From DAIRET01 sp036795455 (GTDB taxonomy: Bacteria; Bacteroidota; Ignavibacteria; Ignavibacteriales; Ignavibacteriaceae): DNA of 28,351 bases. The notes under the pieces are model-generated. The model had not been told where the DNA came from, did no database searches, and saw nothing but the letters and a program-made list of their open reading frames with translations. The stretch lies in assembly GCA_036795455.1 (NCBI GenBank), contig DAIRET010000014.1, forward strand, positions 1 to 28,351, written 5' to 3'. Both the position numbers and the translations under genes were made by a program. Shown piece by piece: positions 8,500 to 16,761 of this stretch (the stretch's first letter is position 1; each line of letters opens with the position of its first letter).

Positions 8500-9630
8500 G
8501 TGAAACCGTTAGGCATCTATATCCACATCCCCTTTTGTGAGCATAAATGTATTTATTGTGATTTCTATTCAGTCATAACGAAATCCGGTATTGAGCAATA
8601 CATACATTCAATTAAGAAAGAGATTAACTATCACGCTTCACTGCACGCCGGACAGTTTATAGGACAAACGATATACTTCGGTGGCGGTACTCCTTCATTG
8701 ATGACTGCCGACTATATTAACTCGATTATTCAATATTTACAAAATCATTTCGTATTCGATAAGAATGTTGAAGTCACGCTTGAAACAAACCCGGGAACTG
8801 TTACGGATGATAAGTTGAAAGAATTCAGACAAGCGGGAATAAACCGTTTAAGTATAGGAATTCAATCCTTTGATGAAAGTGATTTGAAATTTCTTACAAG
8901 AATACATGATAAAAAAGCCGCCATCAAAACAGTTGAGAATGCTTTCGATTGCGGATTCGATAACATAAACGTTGATCTGATTTTTAACCTGCCGGGACAA
9001 ACGGAAGAGAAATGGAGAAAGAATCTTGAAACGGCAATTACTTTGCCGATTAAACACATTTCAGCTTACAGCTTAATTCTTGAGAGAGGAACAATTCTTA
9101 ATAAGATGGTTCTTGATGGAAAAGTTAAAATAAGTGATGCGGACTTTGATGCCGAACTTTATGAGCTGACAATTGATTTGCTGACAAAATACTCTTTTGC
9201 TCAATATGAAGTATCAAATTTTGCTCAACAAGGTTATGAATGCAGACACAATAATATTTATTGGCGTTACAAAGATTACCTCGGATTCGGAACTTCATCT
9301 CACTCATTCATTAACAAGAAAAGATGGTGGAACTACTCTGCATTAAACTTGTATTCGAAAGCAATTGAACAGAACGGTAATGCAGTATGCGGCTCGGAAG
9401 CAATAACGGGCGAAAAAATGTTTGAAGAATACATAATGCTTGCACTACGCAGCAGTGGAATTGATAAAGAAGAGTTTATTAGTTTTTTCGGTAATGAGAT
9501 CTACAAAAAAACAGAGATGAAATTGAAACAATTTGAATCTGCAGGTTATTTATATATTGATCCACAAATTGTTAAACTCACCTCGAAAGGATACCCAGTT
9601 TGCGATGAAATTGTTGAGCAACTGATTTAA
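8500..9630 (+). CDS. hemW: Radical SAM heme chaperone HemW
   Basis: 376 residues from a GTG start six bases after recN. The radical-SAM cluster motif is C13-x3-C17-x2-C20 followed by DF; HemN, the true coproporphyrinogen dehydrogenase, has an extra cysteine (CxxxCxxCxC) that is absent here. The HNxxYW motif of the HemW group occurs as HNNIYW at 250-255. HemW binds heme and is thought to insert it into respiratory membrane enzymes. That would suit an organism with the multiheme cytochromes at the left end, although c-type heme attachment needs other proteins. No SD is visible. The stop overlaps the stop of the convergent minus-strand gene by four bases, so there is no room for a terminator between them. 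Confidence 0.93.
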   Translation: MKPLGIYIHIPFCEHKCIYCDFYSVITKSGIEQYIHSIKKEINYHASLHAGQFIGQTIYFGGGTPSLMTADYINSIIQYLQNHFVFDKNVEVTLETNPGTVTDDKLKEFRQAGINRLSIGIQSFDESDLKFLTRIHDKKAAIKTVENAFDCGFDNINVDLIFNLPGQTEEKWRKNLETAITLPIKHISAYSLILERGTILNKMVLDGKVKISDADFDAELYELTIDLLTKYSFAQYEVSNFAQQGYECRHNNIYWRYKDYLGFGTSSHSFINKKRWWNYSALNLYSKAIEQNGNAVCGSEAITGEKMFEEYIMLALRSSGIDKEEFISFFGNEIYKKTEMKLKQFESAGYLYIDPQIVKLTSKGYPVCDEIVEQLI

Positions 9631-11729
9631 GTCTGTTCAACCTCTACCAAATCTTTTTTTGAACTTCTTGCAATAGCCATTTCAACCGCAGCCAACAGTA
9701 ATGCAATGATTAAAAATATTTTCCATAACTCTGTTCCGTAACGTGCCTGTTGAATTAGTGTAGCCGGATTTTCATTAACCGGTAAACTAATATGTTTCCC
9801 TTTGAACTGAATTTTATCAAGATATTCATCAAACTCACCGGGTGTTAAGAACTTCGTTTTCGATTCTTGCGGATTAGTATTTACCGAAATAAACTCATTC
9901 AACCTCTCACCGGAATAGAAAGAATAATTACCTGTAAGGTTTGTATTCGAATACCTGAAGAAATTACTTTCACTGTTATCCGTTAGATTGATCATCTCTT
10001 CAATCCGATCCGGTTTAATTACCCTAACCTGTTTTGAGTGGTATTTAACGGTACTCAAAATTATATCATCTCCCGTAATAATATTCTCATTGTTTCTATC
10101 TTTAGCCCCGAGATAAAAAACAGTTTTAAACATCATCGGGACGAATATGCTTTTAACCGGGAAGTTGGAATGACTTAAAACCGGTGCCGAAGCAAGAAGC
10201 AATATTCTTCCTTTGCCATAAAGATACTCCGATAAAAACGATGAGTTTTCGGGAAGCGTAATTATGCTCGTTCCTTTCCCTTCAGTAAATATTTGAAAAT
10301 AGTTGTAGATGTCCGGGCTTTCGATTTTTCTTTTTTCTTTATTCTCAAAAATATCCGTGAACAGCGGGTGTTCGTAATCTATATTGTTAAACGCTGTAGG
10401 AGAAGATAAATTTTTTATATGCTGCTTTGGCTGCGGTATCCTGTAATAAGTACACATCTTTTGAATATCCGGCAGCTCAGCATCGGCAGAGGGAATAATA
10501 AAAACCCGTCCTCCTTCGCTTAAGTACGAAAATATTCTTTCGTGGTTCTTCACATCTTTGTATGAAAAAATAATTATTGCATCATACTTCGAAGGGTCAA
10601 CCGAATTGATTTGTCCGCCGGACTTTCTATCAATCTTGATTTTGTTACCGCTGTCGCCTGCTTTAATAGCCATTTCAACGAATCTTGAATCGGAAGCATT
10701 ATTCGAGATAATAAGCACTTCTTGAGTTTCCGGGATAAATATATTGCTGTACCTTCTGTTGTCGGTAAGCATTTCATCATCTTCAATCTCAACGAAAACT
10801 TCAACATAACCGGTCTCTTTTATAATAGACTCAAGTATAACTTCTTTGGTCTCTCCCGGGTTGATACTAATACTTTTCTGCGCACTTCTGTCTTTATTCA
10901 AAAAGAGAGAGACAACAAGATTATCAACAACTTGATTGGAATAATTTGTTACGAATGCCGATACGTTAATAGTTTTATCTTTTTCAAATATCCGTGTGTT
11001 AATTTCCAGATTGTCTATCCCGAGGTTAAAAACATTTTTCTCACCGAATCGGAATGAATACAATTTTACTTTCTGTTCAAGATATTCGCTTAAATCCGGG
11101 AATGTGTTTTCATCTATCAAACGGCTTTCCTGGTAATCGGAAAGTATATACAATTCTTTATTGAAGTTTTTTGATTCACCCAGTAAGCGTGCCGCTTTGA
11201 CTACTGCATTATGAAGACTTCCGCTTACCTGCGATGAATGAATATCTTTCAATTCCTGTTTTAATGATGCGAGATTGTTTGATGTTTTCAATTCATTTTT
11301 AGAAATATCCGATACAAGTACCAACGCGGCATCATCACCTTCTTGAAGTTGATTTGTCAACTCAAGAAGAATGCTTTTTGCCTGGTTAAGGTAAGAACCT
11401 TTTGCATCAACTACTTCCATACTGAATGTATCATCAAGAATAAACACCGCTGTTGTCTTCGCTGTTGATGCAGTGCCGGCAATCGATACACCCTCAAGTG
11501 TGGGACGTGCAAATGCCGTAACGATAAAGATGATTATCAAGATTCTTAACACAAGCAGTAGCCATTGTTTAATCTTTATTTTCCTGATTTTATTCTTTTG
11601 AAGTTCCTTCAAAAATATAAGTGTACTGAACTGAATCTTCTTCAGCTTGCGGAGATTCAATAAATGAATTAAGATTGGTATTGAAGCTGCTATTAAGCCG
11701 AATAGAACGGCTGGATTTAAAAATGTCAT
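9627..11729 (-). CDS. BatA-like membrane protein with von Willebrand factor A domain
   Basis: 700 residues. The N-terminus (FLNPAVLFGLIAASIPILIH, then a second helix at about 54-73) matches the BatA / aerotolerance-regulator N-terminal domain common in Bacteroidota. A VWA domain follows, with ILDDTFSME at about 98-105 in place of the usual DxSxS metal site; the first serine is replaced by threonine, a mild change that may still bind metal. The middle has Ig-like and GATase-like segments (VLIISNN, then YDAIIIFSY), and a final helix near residues 672-692 is followed by a charged tail. The protein probably sits in the inner membrane with its large domain in the periplasm. No MoxR ATPase or other bat genes are in the window. 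No SD is visible. Biological role unknown. Confidence 0.85.
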   Translation of the reverse strand: MTFLNPAVLFGLIAASIPILIHLLNLRKLKKIQFSTLIFLKELQKNKIRKIKIKQWLLLVLRILIIIFIVTAFARPTLEGVSIAGTASTAKTTAVFILDDTFSMEVVDAKGSYLNQAKSILLELTNQLQEGDDAALVLVSDISKNELKTSNNLASLKQELKDIHSSQVSGSLHNAVVKAARLLGESKNFNKELYILSDYQESRLIDENTFPDLSEYLEQKVKLYSFRFGEKNVFNLGIDNLEINTRIFEKDKTINVSAFVTNYSNQVVDNLVVSLFLNKDRSAQKSISINPGETKEVILESIIKETGYVEVFVEIEDDEMLTDNRRYSNIFIPETQEVLIISNNASDSRFVEMAIKAGDSGNKIKIDRKSGGQINSVDPSKYDAIIIFSYKDVKNHERIFSYLSEGGRVFIIPSADAELPDIQKMCTYYRIPQPKQHIKNLSSPTAFNNIDYEHPLFTDIFENKEKRKIESPDIYNYFQIFTEGKGTSIITLPENSSFLSEYLYGKGRILLLASAPVLSHSNFPVKSIFVPMMFKTVFYLGAKDRNNENIITGDDIILSTVKYHSKQVRVIKPDRIEEMINLTDNSESNFFRYSNTNLTGNYSFYSGERLNEFISVNTNPQESKTKFLTPGEFDEYLDKIQFKGKHISLPVNENPATLIQQARYGTELWKIFLIIALLLAAVEMAIARSSKKDLVEVEQT

Positions 11730-11759
11730 GTACTAATTGCCATGGATATTAACTAATAA

Positions 11760-12470
11760 TCATTTAACTTTGAATGGTGATTGAAAATCTATCTGGGTGA
11801 ACGGGTAATCAATCGGTACTGAATAAAGTTTAAAACCATCGAACCAAAACCGACCTTTACCCGCAAACATTGCACGTACAGAAAGACTATTAATTCTCTC
11901 ATCCTGGGTGCGTATCCATGTATTCAATAAAGTCCAATCATTTGAATTGAAAAGTGAACTTGAGTATCCAGTGAACAGAAGCGAGTCTTTTTCATCATAA
12001 GCCGAAATTTCAATTCGTACTGAATCGCAGTTCTCGGTACGGACAAAACCGAAAAGGATATACTTCTTATCCTCTTCTACTCGTTTGATTTTTTGTTCGA
12101 TAAACCCGGTAGAAGAATCGCTCTCTTTATTCTCAATATAGAAACTGAAATTACCATCCTTTACAACGAAGCGGTCAAATGTTGTATTGTAGTCTTCGGG
12201 ATTGATAGTCAATCGCCAATCGGATTTATCGAATTCTTTTTCAAATGATGAATTCTTGAGCAGGTTCGCAACTCTCTCGACTTCGTCCAATCCTTTCTCA
12301 GCGGTCTCTTCAGTTTCAGTAGGAACTACTTTACCTACAAGATAAATAATAAGAGCAATTACAGCTATAGCTATAAAAGAGGTTATGATTATCGGTTTAT
12401 ATCTGCTTAACAAAGAAATATCTACTCTCCTTTTGCAATTAAATTTAATGCGCTGCCGGCTTTGAACCAT
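11760..12470 (-). CDS. Unknown membrane-anchored protein with a carbohydrate-binding-module-like domain; start uncertain
   Basis: Up to 236 residues. After a basic N-terminus there is one hydrophobic helix (IIITSFIAIAVIALIIYLVG), then a soluble, mostly beta region that starts NLLKNSSFE and ends RFWFDGFKLYSV. This pattern is typical of galactose-binding-like folds of the CBM4/9 type, but I do not recognise the family. The ATG at 12470 lies 49 bases inside the aconitase gene and has no SD. A strong GGAG at 12427-12430, at the aconitase stop, instead points to a start near 12419 (ATT) or 12413 (TTG); there is no later ATG before the domain. Expression is probably coupled to aconitase upstream. 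The VWA gene follows 30 bases later. Confidence 0.7.
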   Translation of the reverse strand: MVQSRQRIKFNCKRRVDISLLSRYKPIIITSFIAIAVIALIIYLVGKVVPTETEETAEKGLDEVERVANLLKNSSFEKEFDKSDWRLTINPEDYNTTFDRFVVKDGNFSFYIENKESDSSTGFIEQKIKRVEEDKKYILFGFVRTENCDSVRIEISAYDEKDSLLFTGYSSSLFNSNDWTLLNTWIRTQDERINSLSVRAMFAGKGRFWFDGFKLYSVPIDYPFTQIDFQSPFKVK

Positions 12471-14680
12471 TCAAACTGGCGGCTGTTAAAAGAATGATTC
12501 AACAATATTTCGTCTATAGTTCCGTCATTATGTTTCACTATCAGTTTAAACGGTTTTTCTTCTGCAAATTCAGTTAAACCAAGGATTGAAAGTTTATCAT
12601 CCTCCCTAATCTTTTCATAATCATCCGGGTTGGCAAATGTAAGCGGAAGCATTCCCTGTTTCTTCAAATTTGTTTCGTGGATGCGGGCAAAACTTTTTAC
12701 GATGATTGCTTTTCCACCGAGGAATCGCGGCTCAAGTGCTGCATGTTCTCTGCTGGAGCCTTCGCCGTAATTTTCATCACCTATAACAACCCAGCCGTGT
12801 CCGTGTCGTTTATAATCTCTTGCTACTTCGGGAACTGATTTATATGCTTCAGTATAAACGTTTTTTACTTTTCCGGCATCACCAGTAAAAGCATTAACTG
12901 CACCGAGGAACATATTGTTTGAAATATTGTCAAGATGCCCGCGGTACTTTAGCCAGGGTCCCGCCATAGAAATATGATCTGTTGTACATTTCCCTTTTGC
13001 TTTCAAAAGTACAACAAGTTCTTCCATATCTTTTCCGTTCCAAGGTTCAAATGGTTCGAGAAGCTGCAGCCTGTCGCTGTCCGTTTCAACTTTAACTTCA
13101 ATTGAAGAACCGTCATCATCGGGAGCGATAAAGCCGCTTTCGCCTGCGTCGAATCCTTTTGACGGCAGTTCTTCGCCTACCGGCGGGTCAAGCTTTATCT
13201 TTTCTCCTTTTTCATTTACTAGTTCATCGGTTATCGGGTTGAATGATAAACTCCCCGATATTGCAAGTGCTGTTGTAATTTCGGGACTTGCAACAAAAGC
13301 AAGTGTTTCCGGGTTACCGTCGTTTCTTTTTGCAAAATTTCTGTTGAATGATGTAACGATTGTATTTCTTTCACCTGTTTTAATGTCCATTCTTTTCCAC
13401 ATTCCGATACAGGGACCACAAGCATTTGCAAGTATCACTCCACCGAACTCTTCAAGCACTTTTAACTGCCCATCTCTTTCGATAGTTGCTCTTACCTGCT
13501 CTGAGCCGGGAGTAATAGTAAACTGCGATTTTGCTTTCAATCCTTTTGCAAGGGCTTGCTTTGCTATGCTTGCCGCTCTGTCGATATCTTCATAACTTGA
13601 GTTTGTACAGCTTCCGATTAATGCAACACTTATTTTATCGGGATAACCTTTTTCTTTTACAGCATCTTTCATTTTAGAAATTGACCATACAAGGTCGGGA
13701 GTGAAAGGACCGTTTATCAACGGTTCCAATTCGGAAAGATTAATTTCTATTAAATGGTCGAAATATTTCTTCGGGTTAGCAATTACTTCCGGGTCGTCGG
13801 TTAGAATATCCGCCATCTCGTTAACAAGTGACGCAAGGTCTTCTCTGCCGGTTGCTTTAAGATATTCATTCATTTTTTCATCGTAAGGGAATACCGATGT
13901 TGTAGCACCGATTTCAGCACCCATATTACAAATCGTTCCTTTACCGGTACATGAAATTGATTTCGCTCCTTCACCGAAGTATTGAACAATTGCACCGGTG
14001 CCGCCTTTAACGGTTAATATACCGGCGACTTTAAGAATAACGTCTTTGGGAGAAGCCCAACCGGAGAGTTTACCTGTAAGATGAACGCCGATTAATTTGG
14101 GAAATTTTAATTCCCACGGCATTCCGGTCATTACGTCAACTGCATCTGCACCGCCCACGCCGATTGCAATCATTCCGAGTCCGCCTGCATTCGGGGTATG
14201 CGAATCGGTTCCGATCATCATTCCTCCGGGGAATGCGTAATTCTCAAGGACAACTTGATGGATAATCCCGGCTCCGGGTTTCCAGAAGCCAATTCCGTAT
14301 TTTCGGCTCACGCTTTCAAGAAAATCGTACACTTCTTTATTCTCATCGTTTGCACGGAGGAGGTCATCCTTAGCACCAATTTGTGCTTGAATCAAATGGT
14401 CGCAGTGAACGGTTGAAGGAACTGCTGTTTTCTTTTTACCGGCCGACATAAACTGCAACAATGCCATTTGTGCAGTTGCATCCTGCATTGCAACTCTATC
14501 CGGTGTAAAATCGGCAAAATCTTTTCCTCTTAAAAATTCCTTTGAAGCCGGTTCCCAAAGATGAGTGTAAAGCACTTTCTCGGTATATGTCAAAGGTCTT
14601 CCAACAACTTTTCTTGCATGCTCAATTTTAGCTCTGAGTGTTGAATAAACATTTCTAATCATATCGAGATTGGCGGTCAT
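12422..14680 (-). CDS. acnA: Aconitate hydratase, mitochondrial type
   Basis: 752 residues. Converts citrate to isocitrate via cis-aconitate in the TCA cycle, in the cytoplasm, using a [4Fe-4S] cluster. The cluster ligands are Cys358 in GSCTNSSYED and Cys421 and Cys424 in ACGPCIGMW; the spacing, and even the numbers, equal those of mature porcine mitochondrial aconitase as I recall them. The C-terminal swivel domain holds GEGSSREHAALEPRFLGG. This length and pattern fit the mitochondrial-like aconitase found in many Bacteroidota rather than the ~890-residue AcnA or the AcnB types, so the symbol is only a convenience. AGAGGA lies four bases before the ATG. The unknown membrane protein overlaps or abuts its 3' end. 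Confidence 0.95.
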   Translation of the reverse strand: MTANLDMIRNVYSTLRAKIEHARKVVGRPLTYTEKVLYTHLWEPASKEFLRGKDFADFTPDRVAMQDATAQMALLQFMSAGKKKTAVPSTVHCDHLIQAQIGAKDDLLRANDENKEVYDFLESVSRKYGIGFWKPGAGIIHQVVLENYAFPGGMMIGTDSHTPNAGGLGMIAIGVGGADAVDVMTGMPWELKFPKLIGVHLTGKLSGWASPKDVILKVAGILTVKGGTGAIVQYFGEGAKSISCTGKGTICNMGAEIGATTSVFPYDEKMNEYLKATGREDLASLVNEMADILTDDPEVIANPKKYFDHLIEINLSELEPLINGPFTPDLVWSISKMKDAVKEKGYPDKISVALIGSCTNSSYEDIDRAASIAKQALAKGLKAKSQFTITPGSEQVRATIERDGQLKVLEEFGGVILANACGPCIGMWKRMDIKTGERNTIVTSFNRNFAKRNDGNPETLAFVASPEITTALAISGSLSFNPITDELVNEKGEKIKLDPPVGEELPSKGFDAGESGFIAPDDDGSSIEVKVETDSDRLQLLEPFEPWNGKDMEELVVLLKAKGKCTTDHISMAGPWLKYRGHLDNISNNMFLGAVNAFTGDAGKVKNVYTEAYKSVPEVARDYKRHGHGWVVIGDENYGEGSSREHAALEPRFLGGKAIIVKSFARIHETNLKKQGMLPLTFANPDDYEKIREDDKLSILGLTEFAEEKPFKLIVKHNDGTIDEILLNHSFNSRQFEWFKAGSALNLIAKGE

Positions 14681-14718
14681 GATGTCCTCTAAAAGTTAAT
14701 TCTATTTCTATTTGAAAA

Positions 14719-14749
14719 ATAAACAAAAAGTTGGAAAGATTCGTTTCCA
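14719..14749 (-). terminator. Possible terminator between dprA and aconitase
   Basis: Read on the minus strand, TGGAAA (14749-14744) pairs with TTTCCA (14737-14732) around a six-base loop, followed by the U-rich stretch ACTTTTTGTTTATTTTT. It lies about 165 bases after the dprA stop and 40 bases before the aconitase ATG, so it could end the dprA transcript. The stem is short and AT-rich. The rest of 14681-14913 shows no gene; two weak inverted repeats (14820-14848 and 14868-14886) are not convincing. Confidence 0.4.
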
Positions 14750-14913
14750 TAATTTTGATACTTGAAGGTTTGCGGTTACCTCATTAGAATTATTTCAAAA
14801 GAGAGTCCTACTTGTACTTCTCGCTTCTTGCTTATGTGATACTGCGAGTAAAAACGAAAATGGTGAAACCCGGCATTGCAGCGGGTAGGCGTGAAAAGTG
14901 AAACGAGTATGTG

Positions 14914-16035
14914 TTACATCAAAGCGAACATTTTACCCGGTAACTGCTTTATTACTCCTTTGAATTCCAATGTAAGTAAATGCACAAGGCAATCTGAAAT
15001 TGAGAGAGATGTAAGCTGTGAAATCTTGTCGATGTGTGTAGGTTCACTGCTTAAACAAGCGGTTATTTTTTCTTCGAATATCGTTAACTCCGGCATCGGT
15101 TTTTCCGTTTTGATTCCCAAAACCGGTTTTAACTTATACTCAAGTTCGTAAATAATATCATCCGGTTCCCTAACTAACTTTGCTTCCCCTTTTTGTATTA
15201 AAAGATTTGTTCCTTCCGATTGTTTAATACCAAGGTTTCCGGGGATTGCAAATACTTCCCGGTTTTGGTCAAGTGCAAATGAAGCAGTTTGCATTGCACC
15301 GCCTGTTGCCGCTGTTTCAATTACAATCGTCCCGAGACTAATCCCCGAAATAATTCTATTTCTCCTAGGGAAATTGGGTGCATCCGGTTTCGTACCTAAT
15401 TCGTATTCGCTTATAACCATACCCGAATTCGCTATTTCGTTGAATATTTTTCTATTCTCGGGGGGATAAATAACATCCAGTCCGCAGCCGAGAATTGCAA
15501 AAGTGCGTCCACTTGCTTTAATTGCAGCGGAGTGAGCAGTTGTATCAATTCCGCGCGCAAGTCCGCTTACAATAGTTATATTCTGTCCTGCTGATTCGGA
15601 GGCAAATCGTTCAGCCTGGATTTTTCCATAATTGGACGGCTGCCTTGTTCCAACTATTGAAATTGAATAATTATCATTTTCGTTAAAGCTCCCTTTAACA
15701 TAAAGCAAAAGAGGGGGGTCGTATATTTTCTTTAATAAAGTAGGAAACTCTTTATCCCAGATTGTAATTATTCTACCACCGAGTTTTACAAGTTTTTCAA
15801 TTTCTTTATGAAGTTGTTCCTCCATTGAATTACGGTTATCCTTTACCCGGATAATCTTTTTTGCAAGTGTGGAATTAATTCCTTCAATTTTAATAAGTGT
15901 ATGGAAATCTGCCGAAAGAACTGCTTCAAGGGAATGTAATTTTGTGAGTAAGCTGCGGATTTTTACGGGACCAATTCCTTCAACTGAGAGAAGAAGTTTT
16001 AAGTCAATCAGCCGCTGGAAGTTGGTTTTAGTCAA
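14914..16035 (-). CDS. dprA: DNA processing protein DprA (Smf)
   Basis: 373 residues. DprA binds incoming single-stranded DNA and loads RecA during natural transformation. The N-terminal part has helix-hairpin-helix-like segments (LLLSVEGIGPVKI and IKIEGINSTLAKK). The Rossmann core carries SIVGTRQPSNYG, VSGLARGIDTTAH, LGCGLDVIYPPEN and FPRRNRIISG, all hallmark DprA motifs. The last ~60 residues form a winged-helix-like domain as in many long DprA proteins. The start is TTG at 16035 (no nearby in-frame ATG; only a weak AGAAG before it), nine bases after the EutN-like stop, so it is probably translated from the same mRNA. comEC at the right end supports a transformation system. Confidence 0.93.
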   Translation of the reverse strand: MTKTNFQRLIDLKLLLSVEGIGPVKIRSLLTKLHSLEAVLSADFHTLIKIEGINSTLAKKIIRVKDNRNSMEEQLHKEIEKLVKLGGRIITIWDKEFPTLLKKIYDPPLLLYVKGSFNENDNYSISIVGTRQPSNYGKIQAERFASESAGQNITIVSGLARGIDTTAHSAAIKASGRTFAILGCGLDVIYPPENRKIFNEIANSGMVISEYELGTKPDAPNFPRRNRIISGISLGTIVIETAATGGAMQTASFALDQNREVFAIPGNLGIKQSEGTNLLIQKGEAKLVREPDDIIYELEYKLKPVLGIKTEKPMPELTIFEEKITACLSSEPTHIDKISQLTSLSISDCLVHLLTLEFKGVIKQLPGKMFALM

Positions 16036-16044
16036 AGCAGACTT

Positions 16045-16320
16045 CTATTCTTTGTAATCTACTTTATCAACTATTGCATTAATGATTGTATGCACAGGTG
16101 CTTTTTGATGTCCTAATATTTGTTGAACAGCATCACCTTCCTGTACAATCAATACTGTATCACCTATTCCGGAGTCGAGTAAATCAAGTGCTACAATATC
16201 CTGCTGCCCGATAAATTCTCCGTTCAAATCAACCGGGCGGACAATCATAAGTTTATGTCCTTTAAGTTCTAAATCTTTTTGGGTAGATACGATATTTCCC
16301 CGCACTTTAGCGAGAATCAC
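16045..16320 (-). CDS. EutN/CcmL-family (microcompartment vertex-like) protein
   Basis: 91 residues from a GTG start, with AGAGGA nine bases before it. The pattern ILAKVRGNIVSTQKDLELKG, then LMIVRPVD, VALDLLDSGIGDTVLIVQEG and a closing INAIVDKVD fits the EutN/CcmL family well over its full length. These proteins form pentamers that cap the vertices of bacterial microcompartments and carboxysomes. No shell hexamer (BMC-domain) protein or encapsulated enzyme is found in the window, so this is an isolated member here. The gene overlaps the 3' end of the DUF3098-like gene by 14 bases and precedes dprA by nine bases. Its role in this context is unknown; a free-standing pentamer or a distant microcompartment locus are both possible. 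Confidence 0.85.
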   Translation of the reverse strand: MILAKVRGNIVSTQKDLELKGHKLMIVRPVDLNGEFIGQQDIVALDLLDSGIGDTVLIVQEGDAVQQILGHQKAPVHTIINAIVDKVDYKE

Positions 16321-16594
16321 TTGTTGAATCCTCTTTGTTGGCAGCTTCTTTCTTCTTTAAAAGAATAGAAAGAGGAAAAACGATAACATAGGTAATAAAA
16401 AGAATTATCGGGGAGATATAAAGTGCCGAGGTACTGTTCCACGGGTTAATCGACATAAAGTAAAAGCCCACAATCGTAAGCAGTATCCCTATGGCAAAAA
16501 CATAATAATTCAACGGACTCCAATAAATTTTAAAAGGAGAGATCACCGTTTTTTTCGATATTTTCGCAGATTTTTTTCTATCTATTTTAGCCAT
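16307..16594 (-). CDS. Small membrane protein, DUF3098-like
   Basis: 95 residues from the ATG at 16594, chosen because GGAG lies five bases before it; an in-frame GTG at 16663 would make translation run through a terminator hairpin and is rejected. The protein has a basic N-terminus (MAKIDRKKSAKISKK), two hydrophobic helices (YYVFAIGILLTIVGFYFMS and YISPIILFITYVIVFPLSIL) and a charged C-terminal tail. This layout, with NYYVFAIG near the first helix and a short proline-containing loop, resembles DUF3098 proteins of Bacteroidota; the match is by eye. Function unknown. The gene starts about 20 bases after an intrinsic terminator that ends a structured RNA, so transcription from the upstream promoter must read through it. 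Confidence 0.65.
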   Translation of the reverse strand: MAKIDRKKSAKISKKTVISPFKIYWSPLNYYVFAIGILLTIVGFYFMSINPWNSTSALYISPIILFITYVIVFPLSILLKKKEAANKEDSTSDSR

Positions 16595-16611
16595 ATAAAC
16601 TCCGGTAAAAA

Positions 16612-16693
16612 TTAAAAAAGCCCAGTGCTGGGGGAAACACTGGGCCCGTCTATTTGATCCCACAGGCCAGGGGAGAAACCTGTGAGAAAGACG
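16612..16693 (-). ncRNA. Candidate small RNA or attenuator leader with two C-rich hairpin loops
   Basis: About 80 bases, read on the minus strand. Predicted to start just after a TATATTTG promoter element. The 5' bases CGTCT (16693-16689) can pair with AGACG (16651-16647). Inside that helix an eight-base-pair stem (16686-16679 with 16666-16659, one G-U pair) carries a loop UUUCUCCCCUGG. A second hairpin (GCCCAGUG, loop UUUCCCCCAG, CACUGGGC) is followed by six U residues and forms an intrinsic terminator. Both loops begin UUUC and contain runs of C able to pair with purine-rich SD sequences. The terminator sits about 11 bases before the SD of the DUF3098-like gene, so this may be a free small RNA, an attenuating leader of the DUF3098-EutN-dprA mRNA, or both. 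I do not recognise a known family. Confidence 0.6.
16614..16645 (-). terminator. Intrinsic terminator ending the 16.6-kb structured RNA
   Basis: On the minus strand an eight-base-pair GC-rich stem, 16645-16638 with 16627-16620, has a ten-base loop and is followed directly by TTTTTT (16619-16614) and more T-rich sequence. On the plus strand no T-run follows, so it acts only in the minus direction. It lies upstream, not downstream, of the nearest coding gene. Confidence 0.8.
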
Positions 16694-16696
16694 TTA

Positions 16697-16727
16697 CAAA
16701 TATAGAATGTGATTAAATTATAGTCAA
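16697..16727 (-). promoter_or_regulatory. Bacteroidota-type promoter for the 16.6-kb RNA
   Basis: On the minus strand TATATTTG (16704-16697) is a full match to TAnnTTTG. The TTG of CTTGAC (16727-16725) lies exactly 20 bases upstream, the normal spacing of the -33 box in Bacteroidota promoters. Transcription would start near 16693, at the first paired base of the RNA helix. A near-identical CTTGAC box occurs in the promoter at 17221-17250. Confidence 0.65.
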
Positions 16728-16761
16728 GTCATATTATTAAAAAAACAACAATAATCGAAAA

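Noticed and set aside
13239..13595. Open frame of 118 codons on the plus strand inside aconitase
   Set aside because: It is the shadow of the cluster-binding region of aconitase and has no independent signal.
14691..14699. TTAACTTTT on the minus strand as an aconitase promoter
   Set aside because: It resembles the other promoters but lies only 11 bases before the ATG, so transcription would start inside the SD.
14820..14886. Inverted repeats CTCGC/GCGAG and ACCCG/CGGGT after dprA
   Set aside because: The stems have only five pairs, with long loops and no T-run; not enough for a terminator or RNA call.
16595..16663. GTG start at 16663 extending the DUF3098-like protein by 23 residues
   Set aside because: Translation would run through the terminator hairpin, and the ATG at 16594 has a proper SD.
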